Part shown: piece by piece, positions 19,032 to 30,026 of the stretch | Layout: every line of letters begins with the position of its first letter | How positions within the stretch are numbered: position 1 is the first letter of the stretch | Source of the DNA: Mycoplana dimorpha | GTDB taxonomy: Bacteria > Pseudomonadota > Alphaproteobacteria > Rhizobiales > Rhizobiaceae | Assembly: GCF_003046475.1 (NCBI RefSeq) | Contig: NZ_PZZZ01000007.1 | Coordinates: forward strand, 124,001 to 188,000 | Direction of reading: 5' to 3' | Length of the DNA stretch: 64,000 nucleotides | The notes under the pieces: model-generated | What the model was told of the DNA's origin: nothing | What the model saw: the letters and a program-made list of their open reading frames with translations, nothing else | The model's database searches: none | Program-made: the position numbers and the translations under genes

Positions 19032-20288
19032 CTATCCGGCATCCGCCGCCATGTCCCGCGCCAGGCTGTCGAGATGCTGGCGGATGTGGGCGGCTTCGGC
19101 CGGCGATGTGGCAAGCGTGATCGCCCGCTCGAAGGCGGTATGGGCCTCGCGCGCCCGGCCAAGCTGCTTCAGCAAACCGCCCTTCAGGCCGTGGAAATAG
19201 AAATAGCCGGATAGGCGCTCGGCGAGCGGCTCGATCAGCGCCAGCGCTGCCTCCGGTCCCTGCAGCCGCGACACCGCCACGGCCCGGTTCAGCGTCACAA
19301 CCGGCGACGGCTGCAGCCGCTCGAGCGACTGGTAGAGCAGGTCGATTTCGGCCCAGTCCGTTTCCTCGGCCTGTGGGGCGCGGGCATGGAGCGCCGCGAT
19401 TGCCGCCTGGATCTGGTAGGGACCCGGAGCACGATGGCGGAGCGCCTTGTCGATCAGCGCCAGCGCCTCGCGGATCATCCGCTGGTCCCACAGGCTGCGG
19501 TCCTGGTCCTCCAGCAGCACGATCTGGCCATCGGCATCGAACCGCGCCTGCAGGCGGGAATGCTGCAGCAGAAGCAGCGCGGTCAGGCCCATGATCTCCG
19601 GCTCGGAGGGGAAGAGCCGCAGCAGCAGCCGCGCCAGCCGGATCGCCTCGGCGCAGAACGGCGCCTCCGCCCGCTGCGGCTCGCCCGCCGAATAGCCCTC
19701 GTTGAAGACGAGATAGATCATCGCGGCGACGACGCCGAGCCGTTCGGCGCGCGAGACGGCGTCCGGCGTCTCAAACGGCAGGCCGGCGGCGGCGATCTTC
19801 GCCTTTGCCCGGGTGATGCGCTGCTCCATCGCCGCCTCCGAGACGAGGAAGGCGCGGCCGATCTGGCGCACCGAGAGGCCGGAGACGATCCTGAGCGCCA
19901 GGGCGATCTGCTGTGTCGCCGGCAGGTCCGGATGGCAGCACACGAACATCAGCCGCAGGATGTCGTCGCGATAGTGCGAGCCGTCCAGCCGCTCGGCGAG
20001 ATCGCCTTCGACGTCGTCGAGGTCCGAAAGCATCTCCTCGGGCGGCAGCGGCTGCTGCCTGGCGCGCTTGCGCAGGTGGTCGATGCCGCTGTTGCGGCCG
20101 ACGAAGATCAGCCAGGCGACGGCATCGCGCGGCGGCCCCTTGTCGGGCCAGGTCTTTACCGCCCGCAGGCAGGCCTCCTGGAACGCCTCCTCGGCCAGAT
20201 CGAGGTCGCGGAAGTAGCGAAGCAGCGCCCCCATCGCCTGCGGGCGGGCTGAACTCAGGGCCAGATCAATCCAGGCAAGTTCGCTCAC
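19032..20288 (-). CDS. ECF-type RNA polymerase sigma factor with TPR C-terminal domain (ECF42-like)
   Basis: A 418-residue protein, twice the usual ECF length. Sigma region 2 lies at about residues 10-80 (YFRDLDLAEEAFQEAC, WLIFVGRNSGIDHLR) and region 4 at about 120-175 (LSVRQIGRAFLVSEAAMEQR). The remaining part is a helical, TPR-like domain ending in KQLGRAREAHTAFERAI. This architecture with a neighbouring YCII gene fits the ECF42 group, which lacks a classic anti-sigma factor and uses the C-terminal extension for control. It begins at GTG 20288, overlapping the YCII stop as GTGA. Confidence 0.88.
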   Translation of the reverse strand: MSELAWIDLALSSARPQAMGALLRYFRDLDLAEEAFQEACLRAVKTWPDKGPPRDAVAWLIFVGRNSGIDHLRKRARQQPLPPEEMLSDLDDVEGDLAERLDGSHYRDDILRLMFVCCHPDLPATQQIALALRIVSGLSVRQIGRAFLVSEAAMEQRITRAKAKIAAAGLPFETPDAVSRAERLGVVAAMIYLVFNEGYSAGEPQRAEAPFCAEAIRLARLLLRLFPSEPEIMGLTALLLLQHSRLQARFDADGQIVLLEDQDRSLWDQRMIREALALIDKALRHRAPGPYQIQAAIAALHARAPQAEETDWAEIDLLYQSLERLQPSPVVTLNRAVAVSRLQGPEAALALIEPLAERLSGYFYFHGLKGGLLKQLGRAREAHTAFERAITLATSPAEAAHIRQHLDSLARDMAADAG

Positions 20289-20665
20289 ATCGGCTCCAAT
20301 GGTCCACCGGGTTTGAAGACACGCAGCGGCCGGATCTCGTAGGCTCCGACGCCCGGGTTCGCGACGGCGAGTTCCTTGGCGAACACGATCGCCTCGTCGA
20401 GCGTCTCAATGTCGATGAGGAAGAAGCCGAGGAACTGCTCCTTCGTCTCGGCGAAGGGACCGTCGATCACCAGGCTGTCGCCGGCCGCCTTGCGCAGCGT
20501 CGTCGCCGCCGTCGTCGGCATCAGCCGCGCCACCGGGCCGAGCTTGCCGGCGGCGGCATATTTCTTCTCGACCGCCGCGAGATCGGACATCACCTTGTCC
20601 TCCTCCTCACGGCTCCAGGCGGCGACGGCTTCCTCGGAATTGTAGCAAAGCACGGCATAAAGCAT
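20285..20665 (-). CDS. YCII-domain (DGPF) protein
   Basis: A 126-residue protein of the YciI-related family, with the diagnostic IDGPFAETKEQFLGFFLIDIETLDEA motif region read as shorter pieces VIDGPFAETKEQ and FFLIDIETLDEA. Its function is unknown; genes of this family typically precede ECF42-type sigma factors. The stop overlaps the sigma start by four bases, so the two are translationally coupled. It is likely a cytoplasmic regulator or small enzyme in the same response. Confidence 0.88.
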   Translation of the reverse strand: MLYAVLCYNSEEAVAAWSREEEDKVMSDLAAVEKKYAAAGKLGPVARLMPTTAATTLRKAAGDSLVIDGPFAETKEQFLGFFLIDIETLDEAIVFAKELAVANPGVGAYEIRPLRVFKPGGPLEPM

Positions 20666-20760
20666 CGGTCACTCCTGTCTATGGAAAGACGTAGGAGTAG
20701 CGCCGATGCCGACGGGGTGCACCGGATTATTTTCAATTCTTGAGAGAAGGCACTGCGGGA

Positions 20761-21165
20761 TCAGATCTTGAACACGTCGTCCTGCCAGAAAACGATGACA
20801 TAGCCGCCATCGAGCTCCGCCTCATCGGCCCACGCCCGCAATTGCGTGTGGTACGGCTCGCTCCGCCAGATGTCTGGATGATCAGGATCGACAAGCACCG
20901 TGATCTGAGGCCCCTGCCGGTAGATCATCATGTGCGAGCGGGACGGCTCCCAACCTTCCCCGAGCCCTTCATCCGTCATCCAGAGACAGAGAAAATCCCG
21001 GCAGACCGACGGCCGATCCGCATAGATCGAACAGCCTTTGCCCTCGATACAATGCCGGCACCAGGCATTCGCCGGTTTATCGAAGAAATCGATATCGGGT
21101 AGCCGGCAACAGAGCGTGCAGGTTCCGCAGGATCGGCCGGCAGCAAGGGTCGGGGACGGGAGCAT
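20761..21165 (-). CDS. YkgJ-type cysteine-cluster protein
   Basis: A 134-residue protein with an eight-cysteine cluster: CGTCTLCCRLP, then CRHCIEGKGCSIYADRPSVCRDF. This is the zinc or iron chelating YkgJ domain; its biochemical role is not established. The rest contains WMTDEGLGEGWEPSR and a final VIVFWQDDVFKI. It follows the YCII gene by 96 bases but is transcribed on the same strand toward it. Confidence 0.8.
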   Translation of the reverse strand: MLPSPTLAAGRSCGTCTLCCRLPDIDFFDKPANAWCRHCIEGKGCSIYADRPSVCRDFLCLWMTDEGLGEGWEPSRSHMMIYRQGPQITVLVDPDHPDIWRSEPYHTQLRAWADEAELDGGYVIVFWQDDVFKI

Positions 21166-21335
21166 GGTCGACGCATAGCATTTGGAAGCGAGGTCAAGAA
21201 GAGCCGCCGGTGCGGTCCGTCAGGCCACGTTCACTTCTGCTCAGGCAAACGTGCACCAATCGGTCGACATCTGCTGTCTGCTTCAACTGCTGAATTGCTG
21301 ATCAGTCTTCCTGAGGCAGGGGGTAACTTCGCCCC

Positions 21336-22829
<1,494 letters not shown>

Positions 22830-22875
22830 AAGACCCTCCCAGCTTCGCCGGGGCGCTCCCCTGCCCCTTCGGAAT

Positions 22876-22904
22876 CTTCAATACGCCATAAAAACGAATG
22901 TCAA
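22876..22904 (-). promoter_or_regulatory. Candidate glpK promoter
   Basis: Reading the minus strand, a perfect -35 box TTGACA (22904-22899) is followed after 17 bases by TTGAAG (22881-22876), a weak -10 match. It lies about 50 bases before the glpK start. The surrounding 40 bases are unusually A+T-rich for this window (TTTATTTTCTTTTGACATTC), as expected for a regulated promoter. Confidence 0.4.
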
Positions 22905-23052
22905 AAGAAAATAAACCGCAAATCGCGGCCGCGCCGCGCCAGAGGCGCGATGCTGAAAACCCAATTGCCACCGGCCGAGCTTTCCGCTTAGGCTGCCACC
23001 ACGCGACCCGGGTGGCCGGCACGCACCGCCGGATCGGAATGGGAGAACTGAC

Positions 23053-23826
23053 ATGAAGACAGCCGTCGTCACCGGCTCCACCAGCGGCATCGGCCTGGCC
23101 ATTGCCACGGCGTTCGCCGGCAGCGGTGCCAACGTCGTCATCAACGGCCTCGGCAACCTCACCGAAGTGGAGGAAATCCGCAGGCACCTGGAGGAACTCG
23201 GCGGCGGCAGGGTGATCTACCACCCCGCCGACATGAGCCGGCCGGCCGAGATCGCCGACATGATCGCCACCGCGGCCGCCGAGTTCGGCGGCGTCGACAT
23301 TCTCGTCAACAATGCCGGCATTCAGCACGTCGAGAAGATCGAGGATTTCCCGGTCGAGAAATGGGACCAGATCATCGCGATCAATCTCTCTAGTTCGTTC
23401 CACACGATCCGCGCCGTCATCCCCGGCATGAAGGCCAAGGGCTGGGGGCGCATCATCAACATCGCTTCGGCGCACGGTCTCGTCGCCTCCCCCTTCAAAT
23501 CAGCCTATGTCGCGGCGAAGCATGGCATCATGGGACTTACCAAGGCGGTGGCGCTGGAGGTGGCCGAGAGCGGCATTACCGTGAACGCCATCTGCCCCGG
23601 CTATGTGCTGACGCCGCTGGTGGAAAAGCAGATCCCCGACACGGCGCGCGCCCGCGGCATCAGCGAGGCGCAGGTGAAATCGGACGTGATGCTGAAGTTC
23701 CAGCCCACCAGGGAATTCGTCGCCGTGGAGGAAATCGCCGCCGCAGCGCAGTATCTGGCCAGCGATGCGGCGCGCTCGATCACCGGCACCCACATTTCCA
23801 TCGATGGCGGCTGGACGGCGCAGTAG
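23053..23826 (+). CDS. bdhA: 3-hydroxybutyrate dehydrogenase
   Basis: A 257-residue short-chain dehydrogenase. The cofactor motif TGSTSGIG, NNAG, catalytic Ser in INIASAHGLVAS and the YVAAK motif are present. The sequence VNAICPGYVLTPLVEKQI and the GITVN context are typical of bacterial BdhA, which oxidises D-3-hydroxybutyrate to acetoacetate in polyhydroxybutyrate use. GAGAAC lies shortly before ATG. It diverges from glpK. Confidence 0.92.
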   Translation: MKTAVVTGSTSGIGLAIATAFAGSGANVVINGLGNLTEVEEIRRHLEELGGGRVIYHPADMSRPAEIADMIATAAAEFGGVDILVNNAGIQHVEKIEDFPVEKWDQIIAINLSSSFHTIRAVIPGMKAKGWGRIINIASAHGLVASPFKSAYVAAKHGIMGLTKAVALEVAESGITVNAICPGYVLTPLVEKQIPDTARARGISEAQVKSDVMLKFQPTREFVAVEEIAAAAQYLASDAARSITGTHISIDGGWTAQ

Positions 23827-23944
23827 AGGGAAGAAGCGAGGCAACCGTCGGACGGCCAACATTGCTACACTAGATCCTGTCGGTGGCGGCGCAATGACCG
23901 AGTTGGCTGACCCTTACCCCGGAAGGTGCGGCGGCTCCTGACGT

Positions 23945-23967
23945 AAAAAACGAGAGCCGCGGCGCTC
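23945..23967 (-). terminator. Possible terminator after the DUF1127 gene
   Basis: Just past the DUF1127 stop the minus strand reads GAGCGCCGCGGCTC, a short imperfect hairpin, followed by TCGTTTTTT. The stem is short, so the call is tentative. Confidence 0.4.
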
Positions 23968-23970
23968 ACC

Positions 23971-24171
23971 TCAGTAGTCCCGCCCGCAATAGCTGGAACG
24001 GCCGTCGAGAAATCCCAGGTCGCGCTTCAGGTGATCGGGCAATGCGTCGACGTCGAGCGGCGCCGCCCGTTGCCGCAGTGCCGGCAGCAGCGCGTCGACG
24101 ATCGTGCGCACCAACCGATCGAACGGCCTGGCGGCGGTCCGGCGCTCGTAGTCCATGTCCTGGCAAGCCAT
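23971..24171 (-). CDS. DUF1127 small protein
   Basis: A 66-residue protein ending LPDHLKRDLGFLDGRSS, the arginine- and leucine-containing helix-turn ending (LxxLxRDLGFxDGR) of DUF1127 proteins. These small proteins in alphaproteobacteria have been linked to RNA turnover and to phosphate and carbon responses, but their molecular function is not settled. It starts MACQDMDYERRTAARPFDR. It is divergent from the LysR gene, with 103 bases between them. Confidence 0.75.
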   Translation of the reverse strand: MACQDMDYERRTAARPFDRLVRTIVDALLPALRQRAAPLDVDALPDHLKRDLGFLDGRSSYCGRDY

Positions 24172-24274
24172 AATGACACCTCATGGCGGATCGTTGAATC
24201 TGCTTGCAGCTTGCCGCCCGGAGTGCTGCAATTCCAATCGAACCTCCGGCTGCATGCATCAAGAGAGCTTATCC

Positions 24275-25171
24275 ATGAAACTGGCGCGCCAATTCCCGCT
24301 CAACGCCATGCGCGTCTTCGACGCCGCCGCCCGACACGGCAGCTTCACCCGCGCCGGCGAGGACCTCGGCATGACGCAGACGGCCGTCAGCTACCAGATC
24401 AAGCTGCTGGAGGATCTGCTCGGCGAGCCGCTGTTCCTGCGCCGTCCGCGCCAGATCGTGCTGACGGAAACCGGTCAACGCCTCGCGCCGAAGGTCGCCG
24501 AGGCGTTCGCCATCCTCGGCGATGCCTTCGCCTCAGTGCTCGAGGATACCGAAGGCACGCTGGTGATCAGTTCGACCTACACCTTTTCCTCGAAATGGCT
24601 GGCGCCGCATCTGGGCTCCTTCCACCTGCAGAACCCGACGGTCGCCGTCCGCCTTCTAACCGAGCAGCATCTGGTCGACTTTTCCCGCGAAGCCGTAGAT
24701 GTCGCGCTCCGCTATGGCGACGGCAACTGGCCGGGGCTCGCCAGGCACCGGATGATGGAACTGACCTTCACGCCGATGCTCAGCCCCAAACTTGCCGAAA
24801 GCGTCGGCGGCATCCACGAGCCGGAGGACCTGCTGAAGCTGCCGATCTTCGATCCCACCGATCCCTGGTGGGGCCAGTGGTTCGCCGAAGCCGGTGTTCC
24901 CGGTGTCGATCTCGGCGATCGGCCCCACACCTATCTGGGGACGCAGACGCTGGAGGCTGACACGGTCATGGCCGGCCACGGCGTGGCGATGCTGAACCCG
25001 GAATTCTATGCCACCGACATCGCGCTCGGCCGCCTCTATCGACCGTTCGACATCGCCTGCAGCGACGGCAAGGCCTACTGGCTCGTCTATCCGGAGAGCC
25101 GGCGCAACGTTCCGAAGATCAAGCTGTTTCGCAACTGGCTGCGGTCCGAAGTTCCGACCTACGTCGATTGA
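24275..25171 (+). CDS. LysR-family transcriptional regulator, GcvA-like
   Basis: A 298-residue LysR protein. The helix-turn-helix reads FDAAARHGSFTRAGEDLGMT, followed by QTAVSYQIKLLEDLLGEPLF, of the GcvA type; the ligand-binding half follows. In this position, 91 bases before puuD and the purine genes, it may regulate them, but GcvA-like proteins more often regulate unrelated metabolic genes, so this is inference. ATG 24275 (MKLARQFPLNAMRVFDAA) matches family starts. Confidence 0.9.
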   Translation: MKLARQFPLNAMRVFDAAARHGSFTRAGEDLGMTQTAVSYQIKLLEDLLGEPLFLRRPRQIVLTETGQRLAPKVAEAFAILGDAFASVLEDTEGTLVISSTYTFSSKWLAPHLGSFHLQNPTVAVRLLTEQHLVDFSREAVDVALRYGDGNWPGLARHRMMELTFTPMLSPKLAESVGGIHEPEDLLKLPIFDPTDPWWGQWFAEAGVPGVDLGDRPHTYLGTQTLEADTVMAGHGVAMLNPEFYATDIALGRLYRPFDIACSDGKAYWLVYPESRRNVPKIKLFRNWLRSEVPTYVD

Positions 25172-25262
25172 CGTGACAACGGTGGAACCCGCAACTGTTC
25201 CCCTTCCCTCGCCTCGGATTTTTTCGCACAGTGCCCGCAACGAGCATTGAGAGGGGCAACGC

Positions 25263-26507
25263 ATGTATGAATACGCCATCGCCTGGGAGTGGATCGCCTT
25301 TGCCGTCCGCTGGCTGCACGTGGTCACGGCGATCGCCTGGATCGGTTCGTCCTTCTACTTCATCGCCCTCGATCTCGGCCTCGTGCAGCGCCCCCACCTC
25401 CCCGTCGGCGCCTACGGCGAGGAATGGCAGGTTCACGGCGGCGGTTTCTACCACATCCAGAAGTACCTGGTGGCGCCGGCCACCATGCCGGAGCATCTGA
25501 CCTGGTTCAAATGGGAAAGCTACGTCACCTGGCTTTCCGGCTTCGCCATGCTCTGTCTGGTCTATTACGGCGGCGCCGAACTGTTCCTGATCGATCGCCA
25601 CGTGCTCGACGTGTCCGCACCGGTGGCCATCGCCATCTCGCTTGCCTCGCTGGCCTTCGGCTGGATTGTCTACGACCTGCTCTGCAAGTCGCCGCTCGGC
25701 AAGAACACCTGGGGGCTGATGGTCCTGCTCTACATCCTGCTGGTCGCAATGGCCTGGGGCTACACGCAGGTCTTCACCGGCCGCGCCGCCTTCCTGCATC
25801 TCGGCGCGTTCACCGCCACCATCATGTCGGCCAACGTCTTCTTCATCATCATCCCGAACCAGAAGATCGTCGTTGCCGACCTGATCGCCGGCCGCACGCC
25901 CGACCCGAAATACGGCGTCATCGCCAAGCAGCGCTCGCTGCACAACAACTACCTGACGCTGCCCGTCATCTTCTTCATGCTGTCGAACCACTATCCGCTC
26001 GCCTTTGCCACGGCCTTCAACTGGATCATCGCGGCGCTGGTCTTCCTGATGGGCGTCACCATCCGGCACTGGTTCAACACCACCCACGCCCGAAAAGGTC
26101 GGCCGACCTGGACCTGGCTTGCCACGGCGCTGCTCTTCATCGTCATCATCTGGCTGTCGACGGTGCCGAAAGTCCTCACCGGCGAGACGGCCCAGGCCGC
26201 CGCCCCCGCCCCGGTTTTCGAGAAGTTCGCGTCCGATGCCCATTTCCCCGCCGCCCGCGACGTGGTCGCCAGCCGCTGCAGCATGTGCCATGCGGCAGAG
26301 CCCGCCTGGGAGGGCTTGCAGGCCGCGCCCAAAGGCGTGATCCTCGACAGCGATGCGGCGATCGCCACCATGGCACGCGAAATCTATTTGCAGGCCGGCC
26401 GCAGCCATGCCATGCCCCCCGGCAACCTCACCGGCGTGACGCCGGAGGAACGCCAGTTGTTGACCGCCTGGTACGAGAGCGCGGTCTCCGGAGAACAGAC
26501 ACGATGA
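25263..26507 (+). CDS. puuD: Urate hydroxylase PuuD (membrane urate oxidase with cytochrome c domain)
   Basis: A 414-residue protein with an eight-helix membrane domain (RWLHVVTAIAWIGSSFYF, then LSGFAMLCLVYYGGAELF and others) and a C-terminal periplasmic cytochrome c domain with heme motif CSMCH. PuuD converts urate to 5-hydroxyisourate and passes electrons to the respiratory chain, unlike soluble oxygen-using uricase. A strong GAGAGGGG site precedes the ATG. Its stop overlaps the guanine deaminase start by four bases (ATGA), so the two are translated together. Confidence 0.93.
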   Translation: MYEYAIAWEWIAFAVRWLHVVTAIAWIGSSFYFIALDLGLVQRPHLPVGAYGEEWQVHGGGFYHIQKYLVAPATMPEHLTWFKWESYVTWLSGFAMLCLVYYGGAELFLIDRHVLDVSAPVAIAISLASLAFGWIVYDLLCKSPLGKNTWGLMVLLYILLVAMAWGYTQVFTGRAAFLHLGAFTATIMSANVFFIIIPNQKIVVADLIAGRTPDPKYGVIAKQRSLHNNYLTLPVIFFMLSNHYPLAFATAFNWIIAALVFLMGVTIRHWFNTTHARKGRPTWTWLATALLFIVIIWLSTVPKVLTGETAQAAAPAPVFEKFASDAHFPAARDVVASRCSMCHAAEPAWEGLQAAPKGVILDSDAAIATMAREIYLQAGRSHAMPPGNLTGVTPEERQLLTAWYESAVSGEQTR

Positions 26508-27811
26508 CGGCCACTCTGCTGCGCGGGCGCCTGCTCAGCTTCGTTCGCAGGCCCGAAGGCATCGACGACACCGGCAGCTATCGCTACGAAAGCGACGGCG
26601 GCCTGCTGATCGAGGACGGCAAGATCGCCGCCATCGGCGATTATGCCGAGGTCCGGCGCAACGCCCCCGCCGACGCCGAGGAGATCGACCATCGGCCACA
26701 CCTGATCCTGCCGGGTTTCATCGACACGCACGTGCATTTCCCGCAGATGCAGGTGATCGGCGCCTATGCCGCCAACCTGCTGGAATGGCTGCACACCTAC
26801 ACCTTTCCGGAGGAGTGCCGCTTCGTCGAGCCGCCGCATGCCGCCCGCATCGCCCGCCATTTCTACGACGAGATGATCCGCCACGGCACGACCACGGCGG
26901 CGGCCTACTGCTCCGTGCACAAGGCCTCGGCCGACGCCTATTTCGCCGAGGCGCTGCGGCGGAACATGTGCATGATCGGCGGCAAGGTGATGATGGACCG
27001 CAACGCGCCACAAGGGCTGCTCGATACGCCTGAGATGGGGTACGGCGAGACCCGCGCTGTGATCGAGGAATGGCACGGCAGGGGCCGCAACCATGTCGCC
27101 ATCACCCCGCGCTTCGCCATCACCTCGACGCCGGCGCAGATGGAGGCGACGGCGCTGCTGGCGCGTGAATTTCCCGACCTCCACATCCAGACCCACCTGT
27201 CGGAGAACGACGAGGAGATCCGCTACACCGCCGAACTCTATCCCGACGCGATCGACTACACCGACGTCTATGCTCGCTATGGCCTGCTTGGCCCCAAGAG
27301 CCTGTTCGGCCACTGCATCCATCTCTCCGAGCGCGAGGCGGATGCGATGAGCGAGGCGGGCGCGGTCGCCGTGCACTGCCCGACCTCGAACCTTTTCCTC
27401 GGCTCCGGCCTGTTTCCGCTGAAATCGCTCGTGCGCCGCGACAAGCCGGTGCGCATCGGCATTGCCACCGATGTCGGCGGCGGCACAAGCTATTCGATGC
27501 TGAAGACGCTGGACGAGACCTACAAGATCCAGCAGTTGCTCGGCGAACGGCTGAACCCCTTCGAGAGCTTCTACCACATGACGCTCGGCAACGCCGAAGC
27601 GGTGTCGCTCGCCGACCGGATCGGCACGCTGGAGCCCGGCACCGACGCCGACCTCGTCGTACTCGACGCGGCTGTTACCCCGGCGATGGCGCTCAGGATG
27701 GAGATCGTCCGCTCGCTGGCCGACGAACTGTTCCTCCTGCAGACGCTCGGCGACGACCGTGCGGTACGCGAGACCTATGTCGCGGGTAAGGCGATGAAGG
27801 CCGGGCTTTGA
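26504..27811 (+). CDS. guaD: Guanine deaminase
   Basis: A 435-residue amidohydrolase converting guanine to xanthine. The metal motif DTHVHFPQMQVIGAY, then QTHLSENDEEI, LFGHCIHLSEREA and IATDVGGGTSYSMLKT follow the GuaD pattern. The true start is ATG 26504, coupled to the puuD stop; the longer frame open upstream lies within puuD. Together with puuD it provides purine-base oxidation input. Confidence 0.95.
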   Translation: MTATLLRGRLLSFVRRPEGIDDTGSYRYESDGGLLIEDGKIAAIGDYAEVRRNAPADAEEIDHRPHLILPGFIDTHVHFPQMQVIGAYAANLLEWLHTYTFPEECRFVEPPHAARIARHFYDEMIRHGTTTAAAYCSVHKASADAYFAEALRRNMCMIGGKVMMDRNAPQGLLDTPEMGYGETRAVIEEWHGRGRNHVAITPRFAITSTPAQMEATALLAREFPDLHIQTHLSENDEEIRYTAELYPDAIDYTDVYARYGLLGPKSLFGHCIHLSEREADAMSEAGAVAVHCPTSNLFLGSGLFPLKSLVRRDKPVRIGIATDVGGGTSYSMLKTLDETYKIQQLLGERLNPFESFYHMTLGNAEAVSLADRIGTLEPGTDADLVVLDAAVTPAMALRMEIVRSLADELFLLQTLGDDRAVRETYVAGKAMKAGL

Positions 27812-27929
27812 GCGCGCGGCATCAGCAGTGAAAGCGGCATTGGAGGCGATCGCATCTGGCGGTTGCCCTGTGTCTGGAACTTGTAGACCCACCCTGCCTC
27901 CTGCCTTGGCCGGCGCAGACTTGTCGCCT

Positions 27930-28934
27930 TCATTCGGTCACGGCCGGCTGCTCGATGACGTACGGCCGATCGTAAAAATGCTCCTCGAGATTCTCGCTCG
28001 AAGTGCTTCTATCGACGACGATGAAGTCACTCGCGGCGCCGACGGCCATCAGCGGATGGTGCCAGACGTTGCGGCGATAGTTCACGCCCTGCCGGCCGGA
28101 TGCAAGAAACACCTGCGGCCTCCCCGGCCGACCGCCTTCATCCTCGGCGACGATCACCAGCCAGGGCCGGTCGTCGATCGGCGAAAAGCTCTGGCTGCCG
28201 AGCGGATGACGCTCCATCATGTCGATGGCGTAGGGAAACGCACGCGGGCTGCCGCGGAAGAGATTGATGATGACGCGCGCGTCCTCGCCCGCCACCTCTA
28301 CCTCGGCCAAGGCATGGTAGCGCTCGGTGGTGCCGCCATTGATGTAGCGCATCGTCGACGGGTCGGCTTCGATGACCGTGCCGAACGGGGCGAAGGCCTC
28401 CTTGGTGAGGGCCCGAACCGGGAGGGCGGCGCCAGTCGCCGCTTCTCCGGGCAGCAATGCTGCAAGCCGCAGATGCGCGATCTTCTCCACCTGCGCCTTT
28501 GCCGTTTCGAACTCCTGCTCGCGACTGTTGCCGACGCGCACCTCGAAGGCGGCAAGGATGTCGTCTTTCGTCAGCCCCTTCACCGCGATGATGAAGGGAA
28601 AGCCGAATTTTTCCACATAAGCCGTGTTGAGCGCAGTGAATCGGGCGTGCTCCACCGGGCTAAGCCGGTCGAGCCCGGCGCCGGCCTGTTCCTTGCGGCT
28701 GTCCTCGGTCAATTCGCCGGCGATCGCAAGCCGGCCGGCAAGGTCGGGATGGGCGCGCAGGACGCCAAGCTGTTCTTCCGGCGAGGCTGCCTGGAACTGG
28801 GCCGTCATGGCTGCATGGACGGCGGAAGCCGTCAGCGGCTCGATGATCGCGCCCGCGTCGAAAGCCCGCTCCGCAATCCAGGGCGAATGCTCGAAGACAC
28901 CGCCGAATCGGATGATGAAATCGTCACGCGTCAT
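27930..28934 (-). CDS. OHCU decarboxylase-ureidoglycolate lyase fusion
   Basis: A 334-residue protein joining two enzymes of urate breakdown. Residues about 1-165 are a UraD domain ([21 protein letters not shown]), which decarboxylates OHCU to S-allantoin. Residues about 170-334 are an AllA domain ([44 protein letters not shown]), which cleaves ureidoglycolate to glyoxylate and urea. The enzymes are not consecutive in the pathway, because allantoinase and allantoicase steps lie between. ATG 28934 overlaps the puuE stop by one base. The step before UraD, hydroxyisourate hydrolase, is not seen in the window. Confidence 0.9.
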   Translation of the reverse strand: MTRDDFIIRFGGVFEHSPWIAERAFDAGAIIEPLTASAVHAAMTAQFQAASPEEQLGVLRAHPDLAGRLAIAGELTEDSRKEQAGAGLDRLSPVEHARFTALNTAYVEKFGFPFIIAVKGLTKDDILAAFEVRVGNSREQEFETAKAQVEKIAHLRLAALLPGEAATGAALPVRALTKEAFAPFGTVIEADPSTMRYINGGTTERYHALAEVEVAGEDARVIINLFRGSPRAFPYAIDMMERHPLGSQSFSPIDDRPWLVIVAEDEGGRPGRPQVFLASGRQGVNYRRNVWHHPLMAVGAASDFIVVDRSTSSENLEEHFYDRPYVIEQPAVTE

Positions 28935-29863
28935 CAAAACTCACCTGCCTTGGGTTTGTGGTGCTCATGCCAGTGGCGGGCGATGTCGATGCGCCGCGGC
29001 ACCCAGACCTTTTCATGCGCCAGCACGTAGTCGACGAATCGGGCAAGCGACGCGATGCGCCCCGGGCGGCCGACGAGCCGGCAGTGGAGGCCGATATTCA
29101 GCATCTTGGGGCTGCCTTCGCTGCCTTCCTGATAGAGGACGTCGAACGCGTCCTTCAGGTAGGCGAAGAACTGGTCTCCGGAGTTGAAGCCCTGCGGGGT
29201 GGCGAAACGCATGTCGTTTGTTTCGAGCGTATAGGGGATGATCAGGAACGGCTCGTCCTTCAGCCCCGTCACCCAATAGGGCAGATCGTCGGCATAGGAA
29301 TCGGAGGAATAGACGAAGCCGCCCTCCTCCATCACCAGCCGCAGCGTGTTGTCCGACGGCTTGCCCTGGTACATGCCGAGCGGATGCGATCCGGTCAGTT
29401 CGGTGTGGAGCCGCACGGCGTCGCGGATGTGCTGGCGCTCGACCTCTTCCGGCACGTCCTTGTATTCCAGCCAGCGGTAGCCGTGGCTGGCGATTTCCCA
29501 GCCGGCCTCCTTCATCGCTGCCACGGCTTCCAGGTTGCGCGCCATCGCAAGCGTCACGCCGTAGACGGTGACCGGCACGTTGCGGCCGGTGAACAGCCGC
29601 CAAAGCCGCCAGAAGCCGGCGCGCGAGCCGTATTCGTAGATCGATTCCATGTTGAGGTTGCGCTGCCCCGGCCAGGCCTGCGCGCCGACGATCTCCGACA
29701 GCAGGCATTCGGAAGCCGGGTCGCCGTCGAGCACGCAGCTTTCGCCGCCCTCTTCATAATTGACCACGAACTGCACGGCGATGCGCGCATCCCCCGGCCA
29801 CAGCGGGTTCGGCGGCGTGCGGCCGTAGCCGACGAGATCGCGCGGATAGACTTCTCCGGACAT
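28934..29863 (-). CDS. puuE: Allantoinase PuuE
   Basis: A 309-residue cofactor-independent allantoinase of the polysaccharide-deacetylase superfamily, converting allantoin to allantoate. The opening [19 protein letters not shown], then [15 protein letters not shown] and late [15 protein letters not shown] are family hallmarks. AAAGGGTG precedes ATG 29863. It is cotranscribed and coupled with the UraD-AllA fusion and faces puuD-guaD in convergent orientation. Confidence 0.95.
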   Translation of the reverse strand: MSGEVYPRDLVGYGRTPPNPLWPGDARIAVQFVVNYEEGGESCVLDGDPASECLLSEIVGAQAWPGQRNLNMESIYEYGSRAGFWRLWRLFTGRNVPVTVYGVTLAMARNLEAVAAMKEAGWEIASHGYRWLEYKDVPEEVERQHIRDAVRLHTELTGSHPLGMYQGKPSDNTLRLVMEEGGFVYSSDSYADDLPYWVTGLKDEPFLIIPYTLETNDMRFATPQGFNSGDQFFAYLKDAFDVLYQEGSEGSPKMLNIGLHCRLVGRPGRIASLARFVDYVLAHEKVWVPRRIDIARHWHEHHKPKAGEF

Positions 29864-30026
29864 GATTCACCCTTTGATGTTCGGCCGAACGGTAGCATCA
29901 GCCGCCGGAAAGTCGAGGCGGAATCCGGTTGCGTTTCCCCCTGCGGACCATGCCTTGGGCGAGGCTGGGGCGGAACAATGGTCGGCAACACACGTTCCGC
30001 TTCCGACAGCAGAAGGAGCAACCGCC

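Noticed and set aside
25289-26503. Upstream extension of the guanine deaminase frame through puuD
   Set aside because: PuuD in the other frame has membrane helices and a heme site; guaD starts at the coupled ATG 26504.
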